Positions 31,759 to 40,929 are shown, numbered from the stretch's first letter. The stretch: DNA of 44,605 nucleotides from Chloracidobacterium sp. UBA3360 (GCA_002360555.1 DEQS01000019.1:1-44605), one strand, 5' to 3'. Notes: a model not told the origin generated them from the sequence alone. Made by a program: numbers and translations.

Positions 31759-34425
31759 ATGAAGAAAAAGGTATTGGTTGGCACGATGTTACTGGCTGCG
31801 ATGTCAGTGTTTGTTTTAGCGATGGCGTTCTGGTTCAATGGCTCTGACTTGATCGCTGAGAACGAAAGCGAAGAAAACGACATGTACGATGGGCCTGATA
31901 TTGCCTTTCAGTTCGAATATGACCGGACGAAAGATCCGGCTACGGGTGTTGTGCCGGACAAGCAGCTCTTAGTAGCTATCGACAAGACAATGGAATCCAA
32001 AGAGGCCGACGCTCGGGCGAGGGGAATCCAACTGCCAACGGAGGAGATCGGCCACAGACTCCTGAAAGATGACACAAAGGAAGAAAAGACTGATAGAACG
32101 GGACGCAGATCGGCGAAGACAGCCAAAATTGCCCCTGACGCGCCATCGGCCCTTGTGTGGACAGAACGGGGGCCAAATTCTGATACGGTAGGCCCATCAA
32201 ACGGCAATACGAGAGCAAACGGCGGTATAACGTCGGGGCGTATTCGATCAATATTGGTCGATGCTAATGACTCGACCGGCAAGACGGTCTTGGTCGGCGG
32301 TGTAGACGGCGGATTGTGGAAAACGACCGACATCACCTTGAGCCCAGCGACTTGGACGCAGTTGAGCGAAAATCTAAGTAATTTAGCTGTATCAGATATT
32401 GTGCAGGATCCCCGCCCCGGTCAGACGAATACATTGTACTTCGGCACGGGTGAAGGATATCGAAATGCCGATGCGGTTCGCGGAAACGGGATCTTTAAGA
32501 GTTTAGACGGCGGGGCCACGTGGACGTATCTGCCAAGTACAAGCTCATTTGTTTATACAACCAGGTTGGTGATAGATTCGGCCGGTAATCTCTACGCGGG
32601 AACGCGTATCTCCGGCGGATTGTACAGATCGACAGACGGCGGTACTACGTGGACGAATATTACTCCGGCGGGGCTCCCCTCGGTGGATGTATGCGATATC
32701 GAAATAAGCTCCACCGGGCGTCTCCATGTCACGTTTGGCATTATCGCGACGAACTCATATCGTTTTACCGATATTCCGACAACAGTTGATGCCAACACTT
32801 GGACGACGGCGACTACCGTGTTCACCGCGTCGCCCGTTAGGACCGAAATGGCGGTCAGCGGCAATACGCTCTATGCGGCTCCTGTGGACGCCGGCTATCA
32901 GGTCCCGACCCTATTTAAATCCACCGATGGCGGTGCAAACTGGGCGGCGACCGGCGCCCAGCCGACCTCAGGATGGGCTAGCCAACAGGGATGGTATTCT
33001 CTTTCAATGGGCATCAATCCTACCGATGCCAATCAGGTAATCGTCGGCGGACTCGACACCCACAAGAGCAATGATGGCGGCGCTACCTGGACAAAGATCT
33101 CCGCATGGGTCGGTACAGGTGGTCAATATGTTCATGCCGATCAGCACGATATCGCGTGGTACGATGGCGGCAATAAACTCTTGTTCGCCAGCGACGGCGG
33201 CATCTTTTATTCAGCGGATGGCGGCACCACGATCCGCGACCGTAACGTTGGGTTGCGGCTCAAACAGTTTTATTCGGTAGCCATGTTGCCAACTGCGGGC
33301 TCAAATTACTTTTTGGCCGGGGCTCAGGATAACGGTACCCACGCGTTGAGTTTGCCCGGGCTTGGCGCGTCGGTCGAGGTCACGGGCGGTGACGGAGCTT
33401 TTGTTGCGATCGACCAAAACGAGCCGCAGTATTTGTTTGGTGCATATGTCTATAATCAATACCGTCGCAGTACAAATGGCGGAGCCAGTTGGTCGTCGGT
33501 AAATTTTAGTTCGACGGTTGGCAGATTCATCAATCCGTTTGACTACGAAAATACGGCCAATATTATGTATTGCGCTGACGCCGCATCGAGCTATCGCCGA
33601 TGGACAAACCCACAGACCGGCAGTACGAGTGCCGTTGTTGCTGTTTCCAATATGGCAGGAAACGTAACATCCGTAAGTGTCTCGCCGTTTACTACGAACC
33701 GCGTCTTTTTTGGAACGAGCAGCTCTCAAGTCGTTAGGGTCGACGCCGCAGATACGTTCGTGTCAGGCTCAGCCGGAGTAAACATAACACCCGCTGGAGC
33801 ATCAGGTACGGTTTCAAATCTCGCCGTCGGTACCGACGATAATAATTTGATGGCGATCTATTCCAACTATGGCGTAACTAATGTATGGGTCTCGACAAAC
33901 GGAGGCACAACTTGGACAGCATCGGACGGCAACCTGCCCGATATGCCTGTCCGATGGGCACTCTTTAGGCCGGGCGACAATACCAAGGCGTACATCGCAA
34001 CCGAGACCGGCGTCTGGGAAACTAGCCTGCTAAACGGTGCAAGCACAGTCTGGACCGCTAACAGTACATTTCCGGCGGTGAGGACAGATATGATCAGATA
34101 CCGCCCTAGCGACCGTACGATCGCTGCGGGAACACATGGACGCGGCGTTTGGACCGCTACGGTTCCATTGATTGATAATGTTTCTGTGTCCGGCAGAGTC
34201 CTTACGGCAGATGGCCGCGGCGTTCGAAACGCTTTCGTCACGATCTCAAATGCCGGGGGTGTCGTCCAACAAGTACGGACCGGGCCGCTAGGAGCGTATC
34301 GTTTTGACAACATACCTGTGGGGGTCGTTTACAATGTGGCTGTCAGGTCTCGGCGATTTACTTTTGCACCACGCCAAACAACGCCTAATGATAATCTGGC
34401 GGATTTTAATTTTGTTGCTCAGTAA
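31759..34425 (+). CDS. Large exported BNR/Asp-box propeller protein with C-terminal regulatory-like domain (paralogue 2)
   Basis: 888 residues with AAGGAAG upstream. A signal/anchor helix spans about 5-27 (MLLAAMSVFVLAMAFW). A charged region (about 30-130) precedes VWTERGPNSDTVG, which corresponds to WTELGPN in paralogue 1. Blades carry Asp-box motifs SLDGGATWTY, STDGGTTWTN, STDGGANWAA, SNDGGATWTK and STNGGTTWTA. Residues about 806-888 are NVSVSGRVLTADGRGVRNAF ... GAYRFDNIPVGVVYNVAVRS, the same C-terminal domain as paralogue 1 (GRVLTAxGRGxRNA). The N-terminal parts share less. Tandem duplication followed by divergence is the simplest reading. The C-terminal domain may serve attachment, but no sorting motif is evident. 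Confidence 0.88.
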   Translation: MKKKVLVGTMLLAAMSVFVLAMAFWFNGSDLIAENESEENDMYDGPDIAFQFEYDRTKDPATGVVPDKQLLVAIDKTMESKEADARARGIQLPTEEIGHRLLKDDTKEEKTDRTGRRSAKTAKIAPDAPSALVWTERGPNSDTVGPSNGNTRANGGITSGRIRSILVDANDSTGKTVLVGGVDGGLWKTTDITLSPATWTQLSENLSNLAVSDIVQDPRPGQTNTLYFGTGEGYRNADAVRGNGIFKSLDGGATWTYLPSTSSFVYTTRLVIDSAGNLYAGTRISGGLYRSTDGGTTWTNITPAGLPSVDVCDIEISSTGRLHVTFGIIATNSYRFTDIPTTVDANTWTTATTVFTASPVRTEMAVSGNTLYAAPVDAGYQVPTLFKSTDGGANWAATGAQPTSGWASQQGWYSLSMGINPTDANQVIVGGLDTHKSNDGGATWTKISAWVGTGGQYVHADQHDIAWYDGGNKLLFASDGGIFYSADGGTTIRDRNVGLRLKQFYSVAMLPTAGSNYFLAGAQDNGTHALSLPGLGASVEVTGGDGAFVAIDQNEPQYLFGAYVYNQYRRSTNGGASWSSVNFSSTVGRFINPFDYENTANIMYCADAASSYRRWTNPQTGSTSAVVAVSNMAGNVTSVSVSPFTTNRVFFGTSSSQVVRVDAADTFVSGSAGVNITPAGASGTVSNLAVGTDDNNLMAIYSNYGVTNVWVSTNGGTTWTASDGNLPDMPVRWALFRPGDNTKAYIATETGVWETSLLNGASTVWTANSTFPAVRTDMIRYRPSDRTIAAGTHGRGVWTATVPLIDNVSVSGRVLTADGRGVRNAFVTISNAGGVVQQVRTGPLGAYRFDNIPVGVVYNVAVRSRRFTFAPRQTTPNDNLADFNFVAQ

Positions 34426-34445
34426 ATAGCTGGATAAAAAAGAAC

Positions 34446-34478
34446 GGGCCTCGCAGATATTTTGCGAGGCCCTTTTTG
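34446..34478. terminator. Intrinsic terminator between convergent genes
   Basis: GGGCCTCGCA (34446-34455) pairs perfectly with TGCGAGGCCC (34463-34472), with a T-run after it (34473-34477). It ends the BNR gene; the S9 peptidase on the opposite strand stops at 34482, so it could serve both. Confidence 0.88.
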
Positions 34479-34481
34479 TTT

Positions 34482-36452
34482 TTACTTCTTCATATACTTA
34501 TCCAGAAAATCCGCTACACGCGGGTACAGGTCGAGCCGGTTTTTGAGCTTTGAGATGCCGTGGCCCTCGTCGTTATAGAGTTTATATTCGACGATGGCAC
34601 CGCGTTTTTTTAGGGCGGCGACCATTTGTTCGCCCTCGGTGTATGGGACACGCGGATCGTTTAGCCCTGAGATGACAAAGAGCGGCGTCTTAATACGGTC
34701 GATCTTTCTGATCGGCGAGATGCGGCGAAGAAATTCGATATCCTTATCCAGCCGTCCGTATTCAACCTCGCGCTGACGGCGCCGATAGCCAGATGTATTT
34801 GTGAGGAATGTTTCCCAATTTGTGATCGCGACCGTGCCGACCGCGGCTGCCCACAGATCGGGATACAGCGTGATCGCGGCCATCGTCATGTATCCGCCAT
34901 AGCTGCCGCCAACAACTGCGATACGCTTTGGATCGGCTCCGCCGTTGGTTTTGAGCCACTCGACGGAATATGCGAGGTCCTTGACCGAGTCTTCGCGCTT
35001 TTCAACATCATCTAGATGCGTGTACGTTTTACCGTAACCGGTCGATCCGCGGACATTGAGATCGAGCACGGCATAGCCTCTCGATAAATAGTATTGGAAC
35101 AGCGGATTGAAACTAGGCCGCGACTGCCCCTCTGGCCCTCCGTGGACCGACACAATGACCGGCACGGTTTCTTTTGTGACGCCAAGTTTATCGCTGCCCT
35201 TTGGGCCGACTTTGAGCGTGAAATCACGCCGCCGCGACGGTTCGTAATACCACGCCGGTATCTCAAGCCCGTCAAACGATCTATATTTAATTAGTTTTGG
35301 CTCGACAAATGTCTGCTGCGAAACCCCCGCGTAATCGCTGCGAGTGATCTGACGCAGTTTCTTCGTTTCCATATCGTACGCCCATATCTCGCTGCTGCTT
35401 GTAGCCGAACTGAACGAAAAGACGAGCGTCGTTTGAGCACGATCGACGGACAAGCCGCCGAGCACGCCTTTGGCGGGTAGCGGTATCTGTTCCATCTTGC
35501 CGGTAAAAAATGTGACGAGGGGTTTGCCGTCTGTTTCGATCGGCTGTAGCCATAGCTCCGAAAATCCCTCGCGGTTTGTCGCAAATGCTATCTTGCTCGG
35601 GCTATCGCTCATCGCGATGCCCGTCACGTCGTTTGCAACGCCGGCGATGAACTTTAGCTCGCGGTTGGCGTCGCTCCAGTCATTCGAATTTGCCGCATTT
35701 TTTAGCCGCAGATTGGCAAGCGTAAAAAACTCACGGCCTTCGTCCGAACCGAGAACGAGCGATTTGCCATCCGGCAAAAAGCTAACTCCGCCATATTGTG
35801 TCGCGTCTTTGTGGGGAGTCAAAAGCTGCTCTTTCCCGGTCTTGGTGTCGACCAGATAGAGGTTGTTGTCGAGGCTAAATTCGATGCCGTCACGCGAAAC
35901 GATCAGTTTTGAGCCGTCGCTATTGACGGCGGCGACACTATTATTTCCGTCCTGTTTATACAGCAATTTCTCTACGCCCGAATCGAGATCCATCGAATAG
36001 ATGTCAAAAAATGTGCGGTTTCGTTTGTTTGATGCGTAATAGATCGTCTCTCCGTTAGGCGTGGCAAGGCCAAAATTATGCCGCACGGACGGGTCTTTGG
36101 TGAGAGCTTTGACGTGCTCGCCAAATTTGTCCATCCAGTAAAATTGCGTGTTTTCGTCTCCGCCCTCGGCCTTGCCAAATATCATGCCGCTGCCGTCGCC
36201 GAGCCACTTAACGAAGCTGATGTTGTCTTCGTAATTGGTCAGCCGTTTTGGCTTTGGCGAAGAGATGAGAGCCGACCACACCTGCGTCGTGCCCGTCACA
36301 TTTGACAGATAGGCGACCTCACGCCCGTCCGGCGACATCGACGGCGAACTCGCGGATCTGATATTGAGGTACTGCTCGATCGTGTAGGGTTTTTGAGCAA
36401 AGGTAAATGCCGAAAATAGCAGAACAAAACTAAGCAATAGCGTGCTTTTCAT
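34482..36452 (-). CDS. S9 family peptidase (prolyl oligopeptidase / dipeptidyl peptidase-like), secreted
   Basis: 656 residues, with AGAGAGG ahead of the ATG. Signal peptide 1-19 (LLLSFVLLFSAFTFA-QKP). The N-terminal part (25-370) is a beta-propeller with TolB-like repeats (SPSMSPDGREVAYLSN, GDGSGMIFGKAEGG, FLPDGKSLVLGSDEG). The C-terminal alpha/beta hydrolase domain has the triad S517 (GGSYGGYM), D599 (NDPRVPY) and H631 (DEGHGIS), with VHGGPEGQSRPSFNP forming the oxyanion region. It should cleave peptides outside the cytoplasmic membrane, often after proline or releasing dipeptides. It ends against a terminator shared with the BNR gene. Family call is firm; specificity is open. Confidence 0.95.
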   Translation of the reverse strand: MKSTLLLSFVLLFSAFTFAQKPYTIEQYLNIRSASSPSMSPDGREVAYLSNVTGTTQVWSALISSPKPKRLTNYEDNISFVKWLGDGSGMIFGKAEGGDENTQFYWMDKFGEHVKALTKDPSVRHNFGLATPNGETIYYASNKRNRTFFDIYSMDLDSGVEKLLYKQDGNNSVAAVNSDGSKLIVSRDGIEFSLDNNLYLVDTKTGKEQLLTPHKDATQYGGVSFLPDGKSLVLGSDEGREFFTLANLRLKNAANSNDWSDANRELKFIAGVANDVTGIAMSDSPSKIAFATNREGFSELWLQPIETDGKPLVTFFTGKMEQIPLPAKGVLGGLSVDRAQTTLVFSFSSATSSSEIWAYDMETKKLRQITRSDYAGVSQQTFVEPKLIKYRSFDGLEIPAWYYEPSRRRDFTLKVGPKGSDKLGVTKETVPVIVSVHGGPEGQSRPSFNPLFQYYLSRGYAVLDLNVRGSTGYGKTYTHLDDVEKREDSVKDLAYSVEWLKTNGGADPKRIAVVGGSYGGYMTMAAITLYPDLWAAAVGTVAITNWETFLTNTSGYRRRQREVEYGRLDKDIEFLRRISPIRKIDRIKTPLFVISGLNDPRVPYTEGEQMVAALKKRGAIVEYKLYNDEGHGISKLKNRLDLYPRVADFLDKYMKK

Positions 36453-36523
36453 GGATATGCCTCTCTTGATATTAGTTGGTTGTCTTGTCAGACAGGATAG
36501 CGCATTTTGAGCGTTTAGCCGCG

Positions 36524-37246
36524 CTAAAATTGGCTTGGAAACATAAACTGCCAGCCGTTTTTATACACCGGCGTGTGCTGGACAGAGTTTTTGGCGATGA
36601 TGCATTTATCGCCTTCGAGGTTCATCTGTTCGACCAAATTGGCAAAACAGCTGTCGATGAGGATCAGCTTCGTTGCACGCTCAAGCGTCAGCAGCCAGTC
36701 AAAAGGGCTTTCGGCATCGGACATTTTTTCGAGGTTGACGACCTGTAAGCCGTCGGCCATTCGATCTGGCAACACAAGCGGCTTTGCCATGTCCGACGAC
36801 TGTCCGTGAAAGCAGACGTAGTCGCCCGAGATGTTGAGCGAATCAAAAAGAGCTTGTTCGCGAGCCATATCGCGCTCGTATTTGAGATCCCATTTTTTTG
36901 CGAAAGGCACCCCCGCGATTGCGTATTTGTATTCGTCAAACTTTAACGAGCCAGACAAGCGTGTGTCATAAATATTCAGGTCGCTGAGGTACGAATATAA
37001 AACGATGGTGCGTTCGCACTTGTGTTCGCCGATCAGGCGAACCGGGTCGTGAAAAAAATAACCCGCTCCCTTTTGAACAGGGAGAAAAGTTATCTCGGGT
37101 TTGATCGGGGCGAAAATTCGGACAAAATCGGCGTCGATCGGCCACACGACCTCAAACCCACGCTCAATGAAATGATCGGCGATCGGCAACGCAATGATAA
37201 TGTCGCCGATGCCACGCGTTTGGATCAGCCCGATTCGTTTTGGCAT
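36524..37246 (-). CDS. Glycosyltransferase family 9-like protein
   Basis: 240 residues. The N-terminus IGLIQTRGIGDIIIALPIAD has the GIGDxxxALP motif of GT9 (heptosyltransferase-type GT-B) enzymes. The C-terminal part VNLEKMSDAESPFDWLLTL, then ATKLILIDSCFANLVEQMN, corresponds to the usual D-S-x-x-x-H-L-A donor-site region, but here His is replaced in DSCFANL. It is shorter than classical heptosyltransferases (about 320-350 residues). It probably builds or decorates a cell-surface polysaccharide, but catalysis is uncertain because of the changed motif. Its start is 5 bases after the upstream esterase stop, indicating an operon. Confidence 0.7.
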   Translation of the reverse strand: MPKRIGLIQTRGIGDIIIALPIADHFIERGFEVVWPIDADFVRIFAPIKPEITFLPVQKGAGYFFHDPVRLIGEHKCERTIVLYSYLSDLNIYDTRLSGSLKFDEYKYAIAGVPFAKKWDLKYERDMAREQALFDSLNISGDYVCFHGQSSDMAKPLVLPDRMADGLQVVNLEKMSDAESPFDWLLTLERATKLILIDSCFANLVEQMNLEGDKCIIAKNSVQHTPVYKNGWQFMFPSQF

Positions 37247-37251
37247 ATTCT

Positions 37252-38214
37252 CTATTTATGTTTTAGCAGAAATGCCCTTATTTCGTCGCGCATCAGCGGC
37301 ACGACCGTGTGAGCGATGCCGGGGTAGATCTTAAATTCGGCATTTAGCCCCGCTTGCTTGTAGAGCGTTTCCGATATCGGCCAGCGTTCGACCGGCATCT
37401 TGCCAAAGAGCGGACTGATGATCTCGCGGTCCTCGTCATCGTACGAATCGCCAAATGGAACTGAGTCGTTCTCGTCCTTGCTGCCGATAAAGATAAAGAG
37501 CGGCACCTTGCGAAGTGCTTTGAGGTCGAGCTTTTTTCCAGCGACTGTTTTAAGATCGGCAACGCCTATCGGGTAACGCAAAGTTTTGTCCTTGTATTTT
37601 TCGACCGGGGCGATCGGCCAACCGCCGGGCGAACCGATCGCCGCCGCTTTGACCCGGTCCGGGTGCAGAAACGTAAAACGGTTTGCAAACATCCCTTGGG
37701 CGGAGAAACCGTTGATGAGCACACGCTTATCAAACTTGATCCCGTCCTCGGCAAGTCGCTTTCTCGCGTCGTCGATCATCGCGACCATTTGCAGATCGAG
37801 CCGACGGTACTCTTTCTTATCCGTCACCATCGAGTCTCGGTCGAGCGCCTGTGTGTATATCTGCCAATCGCTCTGCGGACGCGGAAACACAGGCATCAAA
37901 ACAGCGACCTTTAACGCCGACGCAATGCCGCCTGCAGTTGCCATCCGCTTTTTAACGTCGGCCTCGTGAACGGCAAAATCGTCATCGACCTTACCCGTGT
38001 TGTTTGGCAGAACGAGGATCGTCTGCGTCTGTTTTTTTTCGCTTTCGTCACGCAGCTCGGGCGGGACGTAGAGGTAATACGGATATCCAAATCCTGAACG
38101 CGAATTGGCATCGACGCGGACGAAATCTTTTTCGGTAAGCAGCGGCGGAACTTGAGCCGACGCGAAAATAGTAGAGACGAGGCTGATAAATACAGCAAAA
38201 ATGAGCGTTTTCAT
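37252..38214 (-). CDS. Secreted alpha/beta-hydrolase (esterase-like)
   Basis: 320 residues; AGAGG precedes the ATG. Signal peptide 1-20 (LIFAVFISLVSTIFASA-QVP). The nucleophile elbow is NGFSAQGMFA, with S171 the likely nucleophile in G-F-S-A-Q-G; the general base is probably H302 (GIAHTVVPL), and an Asp in GSKDENDSVPFGDSYDDED supplies the third member. The overall pattern (FLHPDRVKAAAIGSPGGW) resembles the PHB-depolymerase/feruloyl-esterase-like group. It would act outside the cytoplasmic membrane on an ester; the substrate is unknown. Neighbours are DUF4440, sterol desaturase and GT9-like genes in the same direction, which suggests a lipid or glycan ester. Confidence 0.82.
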   Translation of the reverse strand: MKTLIFAVFISLVSTIFASAQVPPLLTEKDFVRVDANSRSGFGYPYYLYVPPELRDESEKKQTQTILVLPNNTGKVDDDFAVHEADVKKRMATAGGIASALKVAVLMPVFPRPQSDWQIYTQALDRDSMVTDKKEYRRLDLQMVAMIDDARKRLAEDGIKFDKRVLINGFSAQGMFANRFTFLHPDRVKAAAIGSPGGWPIAPVEKYKDKTLRYPIGVADLKTVAGKKLDLKALRKVPLFIFIGSKDENDSVPFGDSYDDEDREIISPLFGKMPVERWPISETLYKQAGLNAEFKIYPGIAHTVVPLMRDEIRAFLLKHK

Positions 38215-38255
38215 AACCTCTAATTACGCGAGCCGAGCGCAAAAGTTCCTGAGAT

Positions 38256-38687
38256 TCAGGACGAATGATCGGCAACGATCCGCCAGCCTTCTTTGAATTT
38301 GCGAAACAAAAGCGTGAATTTGCCTTTCGGATCGTCCTTTTCGCGTTTAAGGTGCCAACTCCCGGTGACGAACGCGGCGTCTTTGGATAGGACCTCGATC
38401 TCGAGGTCGGAAAATGTGAGTGTGCCCATCAGAGCCTTGGTGGCGTAGGTGCGGTTGTAGTTGTCGAGTGTTTGTTGCCAGCCGTACGTGATTCGGTCGC
38501 CCGAGACAAATTTGAGCTTGTCTGATCGCCAATAACCGATCGACATAAATGCATCCAGGTCGCCGCGATTCCACGCTGCCGCCTGATCATCCATGATCTT
38601 GCGGATCGCGACGGCAGACTTGTCTGTCTGGGCGAAAATACCGGAGACGAAGACGATGCTGATGACGAGCGAGAATAGGATCTTCAT
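38256..38687 (-). CDS. Secreted DUF4440 / NTF2-like protein
   Basis: 143 residues. Signal peptide 1-19 (ILFSLVISIVFVSGIFA-QTD). The remainder follows the DUF4440 pattern: IRKIMDDQAAAWNRGDLDAF (the WNxGDLDAF motif), FVSGDRITYGWQQTLDNY and the terminal FRKFKEGWRIVADHSS. NTF2-fold proteins of this type bind small molecules or have weak hydrolytic roles. It lies between the esterase (41-base gap) and sterol desaturase (6-base gap), so it is probably co-transcribed with both. Confidence 0.85.
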   Translation of the reverse strand: MKILFSLVISIVFVSGIFAQTDKSAVAIRKIMDDQAAAWNRGDLDAFMSIGYWRSDKLKFVSGDRITYGWQQTLDNYNRTYATKALMGTLTFSDLEIEVLSKDAAFVTGSWHLKREKDDPKGKFTLLFRKFKEGWRIVADHSS

Positions 38688-38693
38688 AATTTT

Positions 38694-39923
38694 TTAGGCC
38701 GGAGCCAGTTTAGGGCTGCTTGGCCGGAAAAACAGATTTGTCCAAATGAATGAGAACACCGACACACCTACGACCGCAATGAGCAGACCCGATGGTTGGT
38801 AGAGCTGGTTAAAGGCGATCACCGCGTAGAGCGTCGTTATGATCCGCAGGTTTTCTGAGATCCATAGCCAGCTTTTTGCTTCGAGGATACCGCTCCAATT
38901 TATGATGTGCCACCACAGCAGGCCGGCCCCAAGCCAGCGTTGGGTTAGGTTCCATGCGAGCAGATTAGATATCACGCCGAGCATCAAAAAGACACCGACC
39001 GCTAGTTGGACGATGAGGTAAAGGTGCGATTTGCCAAACATCGTCGAACGAAACTTTACCTGATTTTCAGTCGTGATCTCGACCATCTCTTTTTGCGGCA
39101 GCCCGCGTGGCCGCCATCCGGCGGGCATGAACCACACCCGGATCTTGTCCCACCAAAACGGAGCCGCGACGGCGTATCGCCAGAGCACGATAAAGAAATG
39201 AAAGTTGATTCGGACCGGATTCCAGCTTTGCGGGTGGTCGTAGATGCCATAGACGACCTTTTCTTTTTCCTCGGCGAACGAGCCAAACATCTTGTCCCAA
39301 ATGATCAGAAATTCGCCAAAATTCTTATCTAGATAGCGAAAATTCACACCGTGATGCACCCGGTGATGCGACGGTGTCGTAAAATATTTTTCAAACCAGC
39401 CGAGCTTCCCGATAAATTCGGTGTGATGGAGAAACGCGATGAAAAGGTGAATTCCAGCCATCATATAAATGTAAAACGGCGGAAAACCGATCAGCGCGAG
39501 CGGCCAGAAAAACAGGAATGAGCAAAACCGCTGAGTCACGCTCGCCCGCAGAGCGACCATAAAATTCATCTCTTCGGCGGAGTGATGCGGCGAATGTGCG
39601 GCCCACATAATATTGATCGCGTGGCCCCAGCGATGCACCCAATAGAAAATAAAATCCACGCCGAGCAGTAGCAGGATGAACGACCACCAATGCATCTCAA
39701 ACGTCCAGATACGATACTTTTCCCACAGATAACCATAGACGACATAAACACCCGCCGCGACTAGCACATTCACCGTTTGGTTGCCGAGAGCTGTGCCAAA
39801 ATTTGCGACCGCCTCAGGAAACGAAACATAGTCTCGCCGATATATGTAACAAAGTGCGACCTCGATCAGCACGAAAAAAATCGCGATCGGTGTGAGATAT
39901 GTGTAGACATTAGCGTCCTGCAT
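38694..39923 (-). CDS. Sterol desaturase / fatty acid hydroxylase superfamily membrane protein
   Basis: 409 residues from ATG at 39923; an upstream in-frame start at 40043 reads through a terminator and a repeat and is rejected. Several membrane helices and the histidine clusters of the non-haem di-iron family are present: H97-x3-H101 (HRWGH), H110-x2-H113-H114 (HSPHH), H166-H167 and H186-H187-x2-H190-H191 (HHRVHH). The length and SPHHSAEEMN segment resemble alkylglycerol-monooxygenase-like members more than small sterol desaturases. It likely oxidises an isoprenoid or ether/fatty lipid in the membrane. It heads the group DUF4440, esterase and GT9-like. Confidence 0.9.
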   Translation of the reverse strand: MQDANVYTYLTPIAIFFVLIEVALCYIYRRDYVSFPEAVANFGTALGNQTVNVLVAAGVYVVYGYLWEKYRIWTFEMHWWSFILLLLGVDFIFYWVHRWGHAINIMWAAHSPHHSAEEMNFMVALRASVTQRFCSFLFFWPLALIGFPPFYIYMMAGIHLFIAFLHHTEFIGKLGWFEKYFTTPSHHRVHHGVNFRYLDKNFGEFLIIWDKMFGSFAEEKEKVVYGIYDHPQSWNPVRINFHFFIVLWRYAVAAPFWWDKIRVWFMPAGWRPRGLPQKEMVEITTENQVKFRSTMFGKSHLYLIVQLAVGVFLMLGVISNLLAWNLTQRWLGAGLLWWHIINWSGILEAKSWLWISENLRIITTLYAVIAFNQLYQPSGLLIAVVGVSVFSFIWTNLFFRPSSPKLAPA

Positions 39924-39958
39924 TCGCGATAAATATAACCCGAAACGGCGTGTTCTAC

Positions 39959-39990
39959 AAAAAAGGCCGATGCGCATTAGAGCACCGGCC
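39959..39990 (-). terminator. Intrinsic terminator of the peptidoglycan-binding gene
   Basis: On the minus strand GGCCGGTGC pairs with GCATCGGCC (one mismatch), followed by six T residues (plus-strand A-run 39959-39964). It sits between the peptidoglycan-binding gene upstream and the sterol desaturase gene downstream. Confidence 0.8.
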
Positions 39991-40004
39991 GAAATTTTTT
40001 GATT

Positions 40005-40055
40005 CTTGGTCCGGTCCGGACCAGGTGGACCAGGATGGACCAAGGGTGAACCAAG
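40005..40055. repeat. GGACCA-word repeat between terminator and peptidoglycan-binding gene
   Basis: CTTGGTCC (40005-40012) is complementary to GGACCAAG (40037-40044); the words GGACCA, GGTGGACCA and GGATGGACCA lie about ten bases apart, and a final GAACCAAG reaches 40055, next to the stop codon of the gene at 40056. It looks like a variant of the decamer-phased elements, but with palindromic words. Confidence 0.55.
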
Positions 40056-40772
40056 CTAATTTTTAGGCGCCTTTGCCGCGTCGTATGCAGCCTGAGCGGC
40101 GACCTGTTCTTTTTGCTTATCGGTCAAAGCAATGCCGGCTTTTTCGAGCGTTGCGGCATTGATGCCACCGGTTTCTTTTAGGCCATTGGCCTTTTGATAG
40201 GCTTTGACGGCATCTTTCAGAGCGTTGCTGCGTTCACCATTTGCCTCGCCGGTGAACATCTTTCCATCTTTCAACACTTTTTGTAATGCCGTGATCTGAT
40301 CTTTGTTCGCCGAAAACGGAGCCGGTTTTTTGGGGCCGTCGCTTGAGGTTGATGGGTTATCCTTTACTTTCATCCCGGCAACGTCTCCCGGTGCAACGAA
40401 TGAACCCGGCGAAACAGGTATTAGCTTTTGTTTATCGGTAAGAGCGATACCCATTTTCTCAAGCGTCGCGCGGTTGAGCGAACCGGTTTTCGTCAATCCG
40501 TTGTCACCTTGATAAGCCTTGACGGCAGTTTTCCATTCGGCACTGGAAACACCGGTCACCTCACCGCTAAACTTGCCCTTAGATTTGAGCATTGTCTGCG
40601 CTTCTTTGACCTGATCCTTGGTCGACCGAAATTGAGGTGGCTTTGCCGGCTTATCAGCAGCCGCGGTGGTTGGGGCCGGTGTCGGCGTCGGCGTCGGCGG
40701 CGGTGTCTGAGCACCTGCGAGAGAGGCGAATACAAACATCGCGGACAGTAACAAAAATATCTTTCTAACCAT
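40056..40772 (-). CDS. Secreted protein with two peptidoglycan-binding-like domains
   Basis: 238 residues. Signal peptide 1-21 (FLLLSAMFVFASLAGA-QTP), then a Pro/Thr linker (PPPTPTPTPAPTT). Two homologous domains follow: about 50-113 (KDQVKEAQTMLKSKGKFSGE ... TGSLNRATLEKMGIALTDKQ) and 150-222 (KDQITALQKVLKDGKMFTGE ... TGGINAATLEKAGIALTDKQ). The fold resembles PG_binding_1, with VKAYQ-x-x-NGL and ATLEK motifs. It likely binds the cell wall outside the cytoplasmic membrane. No catalytic domain is attached. It is followed by the repeat and terminator at 39959-40055. Confidence 0.85.
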   Translation of the reverse strand: MVRKIFLLLSAMFVFASLAGAQTPPPTPTPTPAPTTAAADKPAKPPQFRSTKDQVKEAQTMLKSKGKFSGEVTGVSSAEWKTAVKAYQGDNGLTKTGSLNRATLEKMGIALTDKQKLIPVSPGSFVAPGDVAGMKVKDNPSTSSDGPKKPAPFSANKDQITALQKVLKDGKMFTGEANGERSNALKDAVKAYQKANGLKETGGINAATLEKAGIALTDKQKEQVAAQAAYDAAKAPKN

Positions 40773-40929
40773 TATGTTTCTCCTGAGTGGGTATTACGGC
40801 CGAAGTCAAAAATACAAAAAAACGTCAGCCGTTTCTTGGTTTCAAATTCTTAAATTTTTTGATTTACTTGAGAAGTATTAACCGATTTTATTTTCATGTC
40901 AAGAGCATTTTTAGTAGCTCAGTAGTTCA
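40773..40929. promoter_or_regulatory. Divergent intergenic region
   Basis: This 157-base A/T-rich gap separates divergent genes, so it must hold both promoters. I see no clear -35/-10 pair and no operator. AGGAG lies before the start of the peptidoglycan-binding gene (40785-40789, minus-strand reading of CTCCT). GTAGCTCAGTAG just before 40930 looks like a tRNA D-arm fragment but has no tRNA context. Confidence 0.3.

Noticed and set aside
36524..37246. GT9-like gene as a truncated pseudogene
   Set aside because: It is shorter than classical members but has an intact frame, start, and operon spacing; a shortened functional variant is as likely.
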